Of a DNA stretch of 18,329 nucleotides, positions 1-8,187 are shown in pieces. Position 1 is the first letter of the stretch. Every line of letters begins with the position of its first letter. Under the pieces are notes generated by a model that was given only the letters and a program-made list of their open reading frames with translations, had not been told where the DNA came from and made no database searches. The position numbers were made by a program, and so were the translations under genes. The DNA is from Candidatus Omnitrophota bacterium (GTDB taxonomy: Bacteria > Omnitrophota > Koll11 > Zapsychrales > Fredricksoniimonadaceae), in the NCBI GenBank assembly GCA_023247595.1, contig JAHFGF010000009.1:1-18329 (forward strand), in the 5' to 3' direction.

Positions 1-1298
1 CGTTTGATGTTGCTGTTGGTGAGAAAGTTATCGGACGTATTGTTAATCCGTTAGCCGAGCCTTTGGACGGGTTAGGCCCAATTGTGCATGATAAAAAGCT
101 TTCCATCTTTCCGGATTCTCCGCCCATTTTAGTCCGCCAGCCTTTGAGCCAGACTATGGAAACCGGAATTAAAGTATTGGACGCCATGATTCCGATAGGG
201 CGAGGGCAACGGGAATTGATTCTCGGCGATAAAGGTACCGGGAAAACTACATTTGTTACGGATACTATTTTGAATCAAAAGAATTCCGGTGTTATTTGTA
301 TTTATTGCGCCATCGGCAAGGCTCGTTCAGCGCTGGCTAAGGTTGTCCAGCTCTTCAAAGATAAAGATTGTTTTCCGTATAGTATGATTGTTTCCGCCGG
401 GGCGTCCGCTCCGCCGGGGCAGCAGTATTTGGCTCCTTATGTGGCATGTGCCTTGGCTGAATTCTTTCTCCATCAGGGAAAGCACGTTTTTATTGGATTC
501 GATGATTTCACCAAACATGCGTGGACGTATCGTGAAATTTCTTTGCTTTTAGGAAGACCCCCGGGCCGCGATTCTTATCCAGGCGATATTTTTTATCTGC
601 ATTCCAAAATGATTGAGCGCGCCTGTTTCCTCGATAAAGAACGGGGCGGCGGGTCCATTACATTTTTCCCCATTGTTGAAATTTTGGAAGGTGACTTAAC
701 GGCATTCGTTCCATCAAACCTGATTTCAATGACCGACGGTCAAATCTTTTTAAACAGTACTTTATTTGCTGAAGGTCAGAAACCAGCGCTCGATCTTGGT
801 TTGTCTGTTTCACGTGTCGGGTCAAAGGTTCAATGGCCGGCCATTAAATCATTGAGCGCGCCTCTTCGTTTGGAATATCTTCAATACCGAGAGTTGTTAA
901 GATTGTCAAAATTAAAAACAGGCCAGCAGTCGGAAGAAATGATTGATAAGTTAAAACGAGGCGCCATCTTAACCGAAGTTTTAAGGCAGGACAAAAATGA
1001 TCCAGTTCCATGCGAGGCGCAGGTCATGATTTTCTACGCGTTTAATAAAAAATTTTTAAATGATCTGACCATGCCTCAAGTGCGGGACTTTCAAACACAA
1101 GTTCTCGAATTTGCGATTAAGGCCAATGAAGCTTTTGTTAAGAAATTACGCGATAAGAAAAAGCTCGACGAAGAATTGGAAAAAAATTTAGTGGAGGTAT
1201 TAAAGGCCTACTTTGAAGACTTAAAGAATCAGCTTGCTGGCAAGAAGACTGCTGAAAAAGAAAATAATGCTGAAAAGGTGTTAAGCGCTAAAGCGTAA
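1..1298 (+). CDS. atpA: F-type ATPase subunit alpha (5' end outside window), divergent alternative type
   Basis: Non-catalytic nucleotide-binding subunit of the F1 head. The reading frame is open from base 3, and its first residues in the window (FDVAVGEKVIGRIVNPLAEP) match the alpha segment just before the P-loop domain, so the true start lies upstream. The P-loop at 225-248 reads GDKGTGKT, where the family has GDRQTGKT. The blocks GRPPGRDSYPGDIFYLHSK and SMTDGQIFL are well conserved. The arginine finger that reaches into the beta catalytic site is present in SVSRVGS (Arg codon 813-815). The C-terminal helical domain is recognisable (LQYREL, RGAILTEVL) but divergent, and it ends in a Lys/Glu/Ala-rich tail of about 20 residues. 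It is the first visible gene of an operon in the order alpha, epsilon, c, c-like, b-delta, gamma, beta. Assignment to alpha rather than beta is firm; the exact ATPase subfamily is not. Confidence 0.95.
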   Translation, partial: FDVAVGEKVIGRIVNPLAEPLDGLGPIVHDKKLSIFPDSPPILVRQPLSQTMETGIKVLDAMIPIGRGQRELILGDKGTGKTTFVTDTILNQKNSGVICIYCAIGKARSALAKVVQLFKDKDCFPYSMIVSAGASAPPGQQYLAPYVACALAEFFLHQGKHVFIGFDDFTKHAWTYREISLLLGRPPGRDSYPGDIFYLHSKMIERACFLDKERGGGSITFFPIVEILEGDLTAFVPSNLISMTDGQIFLNSTLFAEGQKPALDLGLSVSRVGSKVQWPAIKSLSAPLRLEYLQYRELLRLSKLKTGQQSEEMIDKLKRGAILTEVLRQDKNDPVPCEAQVMIFYAFNKKFLNDLTMPQVRDFQTQVLEFAIKANEAFVKKLRDKKKLDEELEKNLVEVLKAYFEDLKNQLAGKKTAEKENNAEKVLSAKA

Positions 1299-1322
1299 TA
1301 TTAGGTATTCACCGAAAGTTTT

Positions 1323-1622
1323 ATGGCCAATTCAAATAATTTCTTTCGTTGCATTATTCTTAGTCCAAAGAATCTGGTATTTGAAAAAGAAGTAACCAGT
1401 GTGTTTATTGTCAGTGATAAGGGAGAATTTGAATTATTATCTTATCATTATCCGTTAGTCGGAATTTTGGTTGCGGGAAATGTTGTTATTGATCAGATTT
1501 ATCAGATTCCAGTCCGTTCCGGAATCGTCAGGTTTTATGCCAATGAATGCACCATATTAGTTGAAGAGACGCCCGAAACCATGATGATTGCCAAAGAAAT
1601 AGCACAGGAAGTTAAAGTTTAA
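1323..1622 (+). CDS. atpC: F-type ATPase subunit epsilon, short form without C-terminal helical domain
   Basis: Central-stalk subunit that binds gamma and the c-ring. The 99 residues correspond to the N-terminal beta-sandwich of epsilon: a start like F(R)CIILSPKNLVFEKEVTSVFIVSDKGEFELLSYHYPLVG parallels the family pattern in which the protein binds a 'G-E-x-x-x-L-x-x-H-x-P' segment, here GEFELLSYHYPLV. A typical bacterial epsilon is about 130-140 residues and carries a two-helix C-terminal domain that can inhibit ATP hydrolysis; here the chain stops right after the sandwich (ETMMIAKEIAQEVKV). It lies 24 nt after alpha, an unusual place, since epsilon normally follows beta. No strong Shine-Dalgarno is visible. 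The identification rests on the fold-specific pattern and operon context. Confidence 0.82.
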   Translation: MANSNNFFRCIILSPKNLVFEKEVTSVFIVSDKGEFELLSYHYPLVGILVAGNVVIDQIYQIPVRSGIVRFYANECTILVEETPETMMIAKEIAQEVKV

Positions 1623-1634
1623 AAAAGGAAAGCC

Positions 1635-1853
1635 ATGTTAGCCGAAACATTTCTAATTTTAATGGTTATGTTTATCGCGGTCTTGGGGCCTTCGATTGTC
1701 ATTGCGGTTCTTGGATTCGCCGTTATTAAGGCTTTAAGCCGGAATCCATCCGCGTCTTCGAAAATATTTTTAGGTATGGGTGTTATGCTTGTCTTTGTGG
1801 AGGCTATTTCCGTCTTGGCAATTTTAATTGTCTTTCAATTATTTTCAAGATAG
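1635..1853 (+). CDS. atpE: F-type ATPase subunit c, ion-binding form
   Basis: Proteolipid that forms the rotating Fo ring. It has 72 residues forming two hydrophobic helices (about 5-31 and 44-70) joined by a short polar loop containing RNP (residues 36-38), the counterpart of the conserved R-Q-P loop that contacts gamma/epsilon. Helix 2 carries Glu56 in VEAISVLAI, at the position of the ion-carrying carboxylate. The residue after it is Ala, and the helix 1 position matching Gln32 of Na+-binding rings aligns with Ile, so the visible ligands favour H+ over Na+; this is inferred from a hand alignment. A good Shine-Dalgarno (AAGGAA near 1625-1630) precedes the ATG, 12 nt after epsilon. Helix 1 has fewer glycines than the usual GxGxGxG stripe. 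Confidence 0.88.
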   Translation: MLAETFLILMVMFIAVLGPSIVIAVLGFAVIKALSRNPSASSKIFLGMGVMLVFVEAISVLAILIVFQLFSR

Positions 1854-1858
1854 GGTTT

Positions 1859-2089
1859 ATGCATAAATTTTCATACTGGCAGGAAGGTTTGACTTTAACT
1901 TTGGTTTTTTTTGTGATCATGACTGTTTCATGCGCGTTCATCGCCTATTTTGGCAGTAAACTTATTCATAATTTAGGACAACGGCCGACGAATAGTGAAA
2001 AAATCCAAATGGATATGTTGATTCCCCTTGGAGTAACTATGCTATTTAGTTTTGGACCTCTTGGTTTATTTTTATGGGTTCTTTCGTGA
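1859..2089 (+). CDS. Second subunit-c-like proteolipid lacking the ion-binding carboxylate
   Basis: 76-residue protein with the subunit c plan: helix 1 (about 10-31), polar loop QRPTNSEKI (41-49) matching the R-Q-P loop, and helix 2 (about 53-75). Aligned on the loop proline with the preceding c subunit, the ion-binding Glu56 corresponds to Met61 here. Neither helix contains any Asp or Glu; Asp52 sits at the loop edge of helix 2. As seen, the protein cannot carry an ion by the standard mechanism. It starts 5 nt after the canonical c gene and is translated in the same operon, so it may be a structural partner in a mixed c-ring, a ring assembly factor, or a decaying duplicate. It has two helices and a c-type loop, so it does not resemble the three-helix AtpR of N-ATPases. 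Confidence 0.75.
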   Translation: MHKFSYWQEGLTLTLVFFVIMTVSCAFIAYFGSKLIHNLGQRPTNSEKIQMDMLIPLGVTMLFSFGPLGLFLWVLS

Positions 2090-2107
2090 TTAAAAAGGAG
2101 TTAGCGT

Positions 2108-2854
2108 ATGGATTGGGAGTTAATTGTTAAATTTCTAGTGTTGACGGTGGTCATCTCCGGAGGTTTGCTTTTTGGTGTAAAGCATTTGTTGATTTCCGAA
2201 GTTGATGGAGCCAAGCAAAGGTTGGATAAAGAAGCCGAAGCCGCCAGGACGCGTCAGGCGGAATTGGGCCAGAAAATCAAGGAAGCGGATGATGAATTGT
2301 CCCGCCGACGGCAGGAATTAGATACGATTGAAAAGAAATTAAAATCTGATCTTGAAGCATCGGCTAATAAAGAAAAAGAAGCGATACTGGTTAAAGCCCG
2401 TCAGGAAGGCGAAGAAATCATTGCTAAAGCGCAGAATTCCCGCGATCAAATTAAAAGAGATGTCGAAAAGCAGATGGAGCTTAAGATCATCGATTATTCT
2501 TCAAAAATTTTAAACGATATCCTTTCGAATAAATCCCGTCAAGGGTTGGATAAAGTTTTAGCTGATGAATTTATTGAAAAGTTGCGCAATGTCGACATGT
2601 CCCGCATTGGTCCGGACATTAATTCAGCGGAACTGGTGACCGCGGCATCCATGGATTCTAAATTTCAATCGGATGTGGCGGCCGTTCTGGAGGAAAAATT
2701 AAAACGTAAAGTCGCGGTCCAAACGAAGACCGAATCTTCAATTGTCGGGGGCGCGATGATCCAATTCGGCAGTTTGCAGTTGGACGGCAGTATTAAAAAT
2801 TCATTACGGATATCCGCAGTCAGCCTGAAGCAAGAAATTGAAAAGGGCGCATAG
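2108..2854 (+). CDS. atpF: F-type ATPase subunit b fused to a delta-like domain (peripheral stalk)
   Basis: Peripheral-stalk protein. Residues about 6-26 form one membrane helix near the N-terminus. A long charged coiled coil follows (about 30-145, rich in Lys/Glu/Gln/Ala, as in subunit b). The C-terminal 90 residues read like the end of subunit delta: ELVTAASMD, then a Leu/Lys segment, then SSIVGGAMIQFGSLQLDGSI before a final helix. The 248-residue length is well above a normal b (about 160). This explains why no separate delta gene is seen; alternative N-type ATPases are likewise known to have an extended b and no delta. It has a strong Shine-Dalgarno AAGGAG (2095-2100) seven bases before the ATG and starts 18 nt after the second c-like gene. 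Confidence 0.88.
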   Translation: MDWELIVKFLVLTVVISGGLLFGVKHLLISEVDGAKQRLDKEAEAARTRQAELGQKIKEADDELSRRRQELDTIEKKLKSDLEASANKEKEAILVKARQEGEEIIAKAQNSRDQIKRDVEKQMELKIIDYSSKILNDILSNKSRQGLDKVLADEFIEKLRNVDMSRIGPDINSAELVTAASMDSKFQSDVAAVLEEKLKRKVAVQTKTESSIVGGAMIQFGSLQLDGSIKNSLRISAVSLKQEIEKGA

Positions 2855-2875
2855 TGCCTGCAGGGTGGAGGCAAG

Positions 2876-3736
2876 ATGGGTAAAGCCAGCAAGGTCAAGT
2901 CTGAAGTAATTGAAGTCAGAGACCTCAATGACGTTATTCAGGTTCTCAAAGACGTCGCGGACATGAAATATTACGCTTTGTCGACGCAAAGAGATCATTT
3001 TTTGCGTTTCAATGAATCCTTCGCGGATTTTTTCAGATTAATCGCGTTTTCCAAAGTACGGCATCCGCTGGTTTCCAATGATTATCCCGGTATCGCTTAT
3101 TTGGTTGTCACAACCGAACAGGGATTCGTGGGAGATCTTAATACAAAAGTAGTGACCCGTGCTATTCAGGAAAAAGAAAAAAATCCCAGCGCTGTGTTTA
3201 TTACCATCGGACGCAGGGGCGTTGCAAAACTGGAGCAATTTGGCCATGCGTCGTTAAAAACTTTTGTGGACTTGGAAGATAACCGGCATTACGAATTAGC
3301 TTTGAAGGTCAAAGATTTTTTAGTTGAGCAGGTGATGGCTGGAAAAATTGGTAAGATTTCCGTTGTTTATCCCTGGCCTAAAGAGTTTGGAGTTATAAAG
3401 CCGCGTTTGATTCGCCTGTTGCCTTGCGAGCATGTGCTTCGCAAAAAAGCCGAGCTTCTTGAAGATTTCAAATATGTGATTGAAGAGTCAGATCCGAGGG
3501 ATATGATCGGCTATATGGCCAATATCTGGTTGACGTCGAGACTTTTCGAAGTTTTTTATGATACCGCTCTCGCGGCCGCTGCGGCGCAGACACAGCAGCT
3601 GGATAATAGCGCTACAAAAATGAAAAAAGAAGTTCAGTTCGTGAGGTTAAAATACCGTAAAGCCAAACGCAGCGATATCGATAATAGTTTGCGCGAAGTC
3701 TTTTCCGCGAAAATGGTGGCAGAGGCAAAGAAATAA
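2876..3736 (+). CDS. atpG: F-type ATPase subunit gamma, divergent
   Basis: Rotor shaft of the F1 head. The 286-residue length is normal for gamma. The Rossmann-like middle domain is marked by TTEQGFVGDLN (residues 79-89), the counterpart of the family's SDRGLCGGLN. The C-terminal helix carries the gamma pattern (LDNSATKMKKEV, then LKYRKAKRSDIDNSLREVF), matching the usual MDNATKNA and YNKxRQAxITxE segments. The N-terminal coiled-coil helix is present (about 10-60), but the common K-I-T motif is lost. The start is supported by GGTGGAGG (2864-2871) four bases upstream. It sits between the stalk gene and beta; in standard operons gamma lies between alpha and beta. Identification is good although sequence similarity is clearly low. 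Confidence 0.88.
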   Translation: MGKASKVKSEVIEVRDLNDVIQVLKDVADMKYYALSTQRDHFLRFNESFADFFRLIAFSKVRHPLVSNDYPGIAYLVVTTEQGFVGDLNTKVVTRAIQEKEKNPSAVFITIGRRGVAKLEQFGHASLKTFVDLEDNRHYELALKVKDFLVEQVMAGKIGKISVVYPWPKEFGVIKPRLIRLLPCEHVLRKKAELLEDFKYVIEESDPRDMIGYMANIWLTSRLFEVFYDTALAAAAAQTQQLDNSATKMKKEVQFVRLKYRKAKRSDIDNSLREVFSAKMVAEAKK

Positions 3737-3760
3737 TTTTCTGAAGTTCAGAAAAGGAGA
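3737..3760 (+). promoter_or_regulatory. Perfect palindrome hairpin merging with the atpD ribosome binding site
   Basis: Right after the gamma stop codon lies the 19-nt palindrome TTTTCTGAAGTTCAGAAAA (3737-3755), symmetric around a central G. In RNA it forms an 8-bp stem with an AGU loop. Its 3' foot (GAAAA) runs into the Shine-Dalgarno AAGGAG (3754-3759), which is five bases from the beta ATG. Folding would partly cover the ribosome site or protect the downstream message. There is no U-tract after the stem, so a Rho-independent terminator is unlikely. The structure is seen directly; the regulatory role is inferred. Confidence 0.6.
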
Positions 3761-3764
3761 TTGA

Positions 3765-5180
<1,416 letters not shown>

Positions 5181-5184
5181 GGAT

Positions 5185-6954
5185 ATGCTCGTAAAATCTT
5201 CGACCCAAAAAGTTTTGATAGAAGCGATCTTAAAAAAAAACTTCCTCACCCAGGTGGAGCTGGATCGCTACGCCACAGAAGCTAAACTTGCAAAAGAAAA
5301 TCTTCACACCTACCTGACCCGATACGATATTCTCACCGATCGTCAGATCATGGAATCCTTGGCTGAATATCTCAACATGGAAACCGTGGATCTTAAGAAA
5401 ATTGTCATTGATAAACAGATCATTGATCGTGTCCCCGTCAAATTTACTTCCTACTACAAGTTCATGCCCATTCAAATTCAGGACAATTCGGTTAAAATTG
5501 CCAGTGCCATGCCCATGGATATCCGTCTTCAGGATGAATTAAGGGTTCATTTGGGATTGGAGCCGACGGTTGTTTTGGCCATTGAATCAGATATTTATGA
5601 CGCCCTCAAGCGTTATTATGGACTAGCGTCGGACACCATTGACCGGATTTTGATGCGCGACCCTGATAAACGAAATAGTTTAGAGAACGAACATACGCAG
5701 TGGGTCGAGGATATTGAGAAAAAAAGCGAAGATCCTTCCGTCGCCAAACTGGTTAATCAGATCATTTTTGAAGCGTATCAAAAACGCGCCACTGATATTC
5801 ATATTGAACCTTATCGCAACAAGGTCCGTTTGCGCTATCGCATCGACGGGGTTTTAGTTGATGCCAACCTGCCGCATGAGGCAAAAGTTTTTTTATTGCC
5901 AATCATTTCCCGCATTAAAATTATGTCGAATCTGAGCATAACCGAAAAACGCCTGCCGCAAGACGGCAGTACGGTTGTGCGGACTAAAGATCAGGACTTG
6001 GATTTGCGCGTTTCAACAATCCCCACGCCGCGCGGAGAAAGCATGGTTATCCGTATTCTTCCGACCAAGACTATGCTGATGAGTTTGGAGAAACTCGGCT
6101 TTAATACTGAAACGGCGTTGCGCTTTCGCAATCTCATCAGCCGTCCGCATGGCATTATTTTTGTGACTGGTCCGACGGGAAGCGGCAAGACAACAACGTT
6201 ATATGCCTGTCTCAACGAAATCAACACGCCCGGCCGCAAGATTATCACGATTGAGGATCCCGTTGAATATGAGATGGAGGGGATTACCCAGATTCAAGTC
6301 AACGCGAAAGTAGAACTGGATTTTGCCAAAGGCCTTCGTAGTGTCCTGCGTCATGACCCTGATATTTTGATGGTCGGTGAAGTCCGTGATTTGGAAACGG
6401 CTGAAATTGCCATCCGCACGGCTTTAACCGGGCATATGGTTTTTTCAACTTTGCATACCAATGACGCGGCCAGCGGAGTCACGCGTTTGATTGATATGGG
6501 TATTGAACCTTATTTAGTTGCTTCCAGCGTCGAGGCTTTTGTGGCCCAACGTCTGGTGAGGATCATTTGCCCCGATTGTAAAACAGAAGATACGACTCCT
6601 TTAAAAGATATCCGCGAGGAAATATTAAAGTCTTTGCGCTTGAAGAATGCGCAAGATATCAAAATTTACAAAGGTTCAGGATGCGACCACTGCAATGGCA
6701 CGGGATATTATGGACGAGCCGCGATTTATGAAATCATGGAATTTAATGAGGCAATCCGGGCCGCCATTATCGAAAAACCGCGGGCAGAATATATCAAACG
6801 TATTGCGGTCCAGCAGGGCATGATGACTCTGCGGCAGGACGGATGGAAAAATGTCTTAGCTGGAGTGACAACACCAGCGGAAATTTTAAACGTCACAACC
6901 AAAGAGCAGGTTGTTTATACGTCGGAACTTTTTTCTATGGGATCGAATCTTTAA
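5185..6954 (+). CDS. gspE: Type II secretion ATPase GspE
   Basis: Cytoplasmic hexameric ATPase that powers pseudopilus assembly. The N-terminal part (about 1-145) is a T2SSE_N/MshEN-type domain, then a linker, then the N2 domain containing ATDIHIEP (202-209). The ATPase core has Walker A GPTGSGKTT (329-337), Asp box TIEDPVEY (355-362), Walker B ILMVGEVRD (394-402) and His box LHTNDA. The zinc motif is complete: CPDC (462-465) and CDHC (500-503). The 589-residue length is normal for GspE/PilB proteins. Assignment to T2SS rather than type IV pili comes from the pseudopilins downstream. The ATG is only 4 nt from the atpD stop, with AGGA 9 nt upstream, and no terminator lies between, so co-transcription with the ATPase genes is likely. 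Confidence 0.93.
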   Translation: MLVKSSTQKVLIEAILKKNFLTQVELDRYATEAKLAKENLHTYLTRYDILTDRQIMESLAEYLNMETVDLKKIVIDKQIIDRVPVKFTSYYKFMPIQIQDNSVKIASAMPMDIRLQDELRVHLGLEPTVVLAIESDIYDALKRYYGLASDTIDRILMRDPDKRNSLENEHTQWVEDIEKKSEDPSVAKLVNQIIFEAYQKRATDIHIEPYRNKVRLRYRIDGVLVDANLPHEAKVFLLPIISRIKIMSNLSITEKRLPQDGSTVVRTKDQDLDLRVSTIPTPRGESMVIRILPTKTMLMSLEKLGFNTETALRFRNLISRPHGIIFVTGPTGSGKTTTLYACLNEINTPGRKIITIEDPVEYEMEGITQIQVNAKVELDFAKGLRSVLRHDPDILMVGEVRDLETAEIAIRTALTGHMVFSTLHTNDAASGVTRLIDMGIEPYLVASSVEAFVAQRLVRIICPDCKTEDTTPLKDIREEILKSLRLKNAQDIKIYKGSGCDHCNGTGYYGRAAIYEIMEFNEAIRAAIIEKPRAEYIKRIAVQQGMMTLRQDGWKNVLAGVTTPAEILNVTTKEQVVYTSELFSMGSNL

Positions 6955-6975
6955 TCTGAAGCGGTTGGGTGAATT

Positions 6976-8184
6976 ATGCCGGCATTTGTTTATAAAGCGA
7001 AAAAAGAATCCGCTGAAACAGTGATGGGCAAGGTGGATGCGCAAAATCAGGATGAGGCCATTGAGCTTATTCATGATCTTGGCCTTCTGCCGGTTTCCGT
7101 CGAGGAAAGCACATCAGACGGCCAACTGCTTAGAGAAATCAAGAACACCAAAATAAAAAGTAAAGAAACCTATCTTTTTTCCCGCCAGCTGGCCAGTCTG
7201 ATTAAATCGGGTGTTCCGCTGTTGCAGGCGCTTGAAGTGATTGGGCGCCAGACCAAGAATAAAACTTTTTCCCGCACCATTGAAGATATTATGTTTGGTG
7301 TCCGTAACGGACGGTCTTTGTCGTCGTGCTTGGGAGATTATCCTCAGGTTTTTTCCGCTTTATATGTTTCCATGGTGAGGGCTGGAGAAGAGAGCGGGCG
7401 CTTACGGGAAATGCTCGTGCGCATCTCTGAACATCAGAAAAACCAGGAAGAGATTATTTCAAAAGTTAAATCGGCAACGGTTTATCCTGCCTTTATGTTA
7501 GTTGTGGGTTTTGCCACGGTTATTTTTATTCTGACCTTTGTGATGCCGAAGATATCCGTTATGTTCAAAGATCTCGGTCAACATTTGCCCTGGCCGACTC
7601 AGGTTGTTCTTGGTATTAGTCAAGTGATGCGGACCGCCGGTGTTTGGGGATTTTGCGCTTTGTTGGTGCTGGGTGTCTTGGTTAATCGTTGGGCGCGGAC
7701 CCAGCGCGGGCGTGCGGCTTTAAGCCGTGCGGTTTTGGTTATTCCGTTTGTGAAAAGTTTCTTCCTGAGGATGGATTTGGCGCGGTTTTGCCGCAGTCTC
7801 GCACTTCTCTTGCAGAGCGGCCTGCCTATTTTGCACGCCATTGAAGTAGCGGTTCCGACGCTGGATAATAATTTTGTGAAACGTGATATTTTAAAATGCG
7901 TGCAGGGTTTGACCTCGGGGGAATCTTTGGGATCGTGTTTAAAGCAGTCAGAGATTATTCCGGATATGGTTTCCCAATTGATTGCTGTCGGCGAAGAATC
8001 CGGTTCGCTTATCGAGGCGCTGACCGATGTGGCGGAGAATTACGAACAGGAAATCAATGAGTCGACCAAATTTATGACAACTCTCCTTGAGCCCATCATG
8101 ATTCTTTCCATCGGACTTGTGGTCGGTTTTATCGTTTTTGCAATGCTTCTTCCTATTTTCCAAATGGATCTTCTGGCGCGGTAA
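6976..8184 (+). CDS. gspF: Type II secretion inner-membrane platform protein GspF
   Basis: Polytopic inner-membrane protein that couples GspE to pseudopilus growth. It has 402 residues with the family start MPAFVYKAKK and two homologous cytoplasmic domains, each opening with a matching motif: FSRQLASLIKSGVPLLQALE in the first half and FCRSLALLLQSGLPILHAIE in the second. Three membrane segments are visible, around residues 170-190, 218-235 and 375-397. The segment VAENYEQEI followed by LLEPIMILSIGLVVGFIV is the typical GspF end. It starts 21 nt after gspE, and the next gene begins 3 nt after its stop. Complete, with no oddities seen. Confidence 0.94.
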   Translation: MPAFVYKAKKESAETVMGKVDAQNQDEAIELIHDLGLLPVSVEESTSDGQLLREIKNTKIKSKETYLFSRQLASLIKSGVPLLQALEVIGRQTKNKTFSRTIEDIMFGVRNGRSLSSCLGDYPQVFSALYVSMVRAGEESGRLREMLVRISEHQKNQEEIISKVKSATVYPAFMLVVGFATVIFILTFVMPKISVMFKDLGQHLPWPTQVVLGISQVMRTAGVWGFCALLVLGVLVNRWARTQRGRAALSRAVLVIPFVKSFFLRMDLARFCRSLALLLQSGLPILHAIEVAVPTLDNNFVKRDILKCVQGLTSGESLGSCLKQSEIIPDMVSQLIAVGEESGSLIEALTDVAENYEQEINESTKFMTTLLEPIMILSIGLVVGFIVFAMLLPIFQMDLLAR

Positions 8185-8187
8185 CAA

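Noticed and set aside
63..65. TTG at 63 as a start codon for the alpha subunit
   Set aside because: The frame is open upstream and already encodes conserved alpha residues from base 3, so the true start is outside the window.
1635..1853. Sodium-binding c subunit
   Set aside because: The residue after Glu56 is Ala and the Gln32-equivalent is Ile, so the usual Na+ ligands are absent in a hand alignment; the coupling ion is still not proven.
5185..5620. c-di-GMP-binding MshEN domain in GspE
   Set aside because: The domain type is present, but the RLG-type binding motif expected for c-di-GMP is not recognisable.
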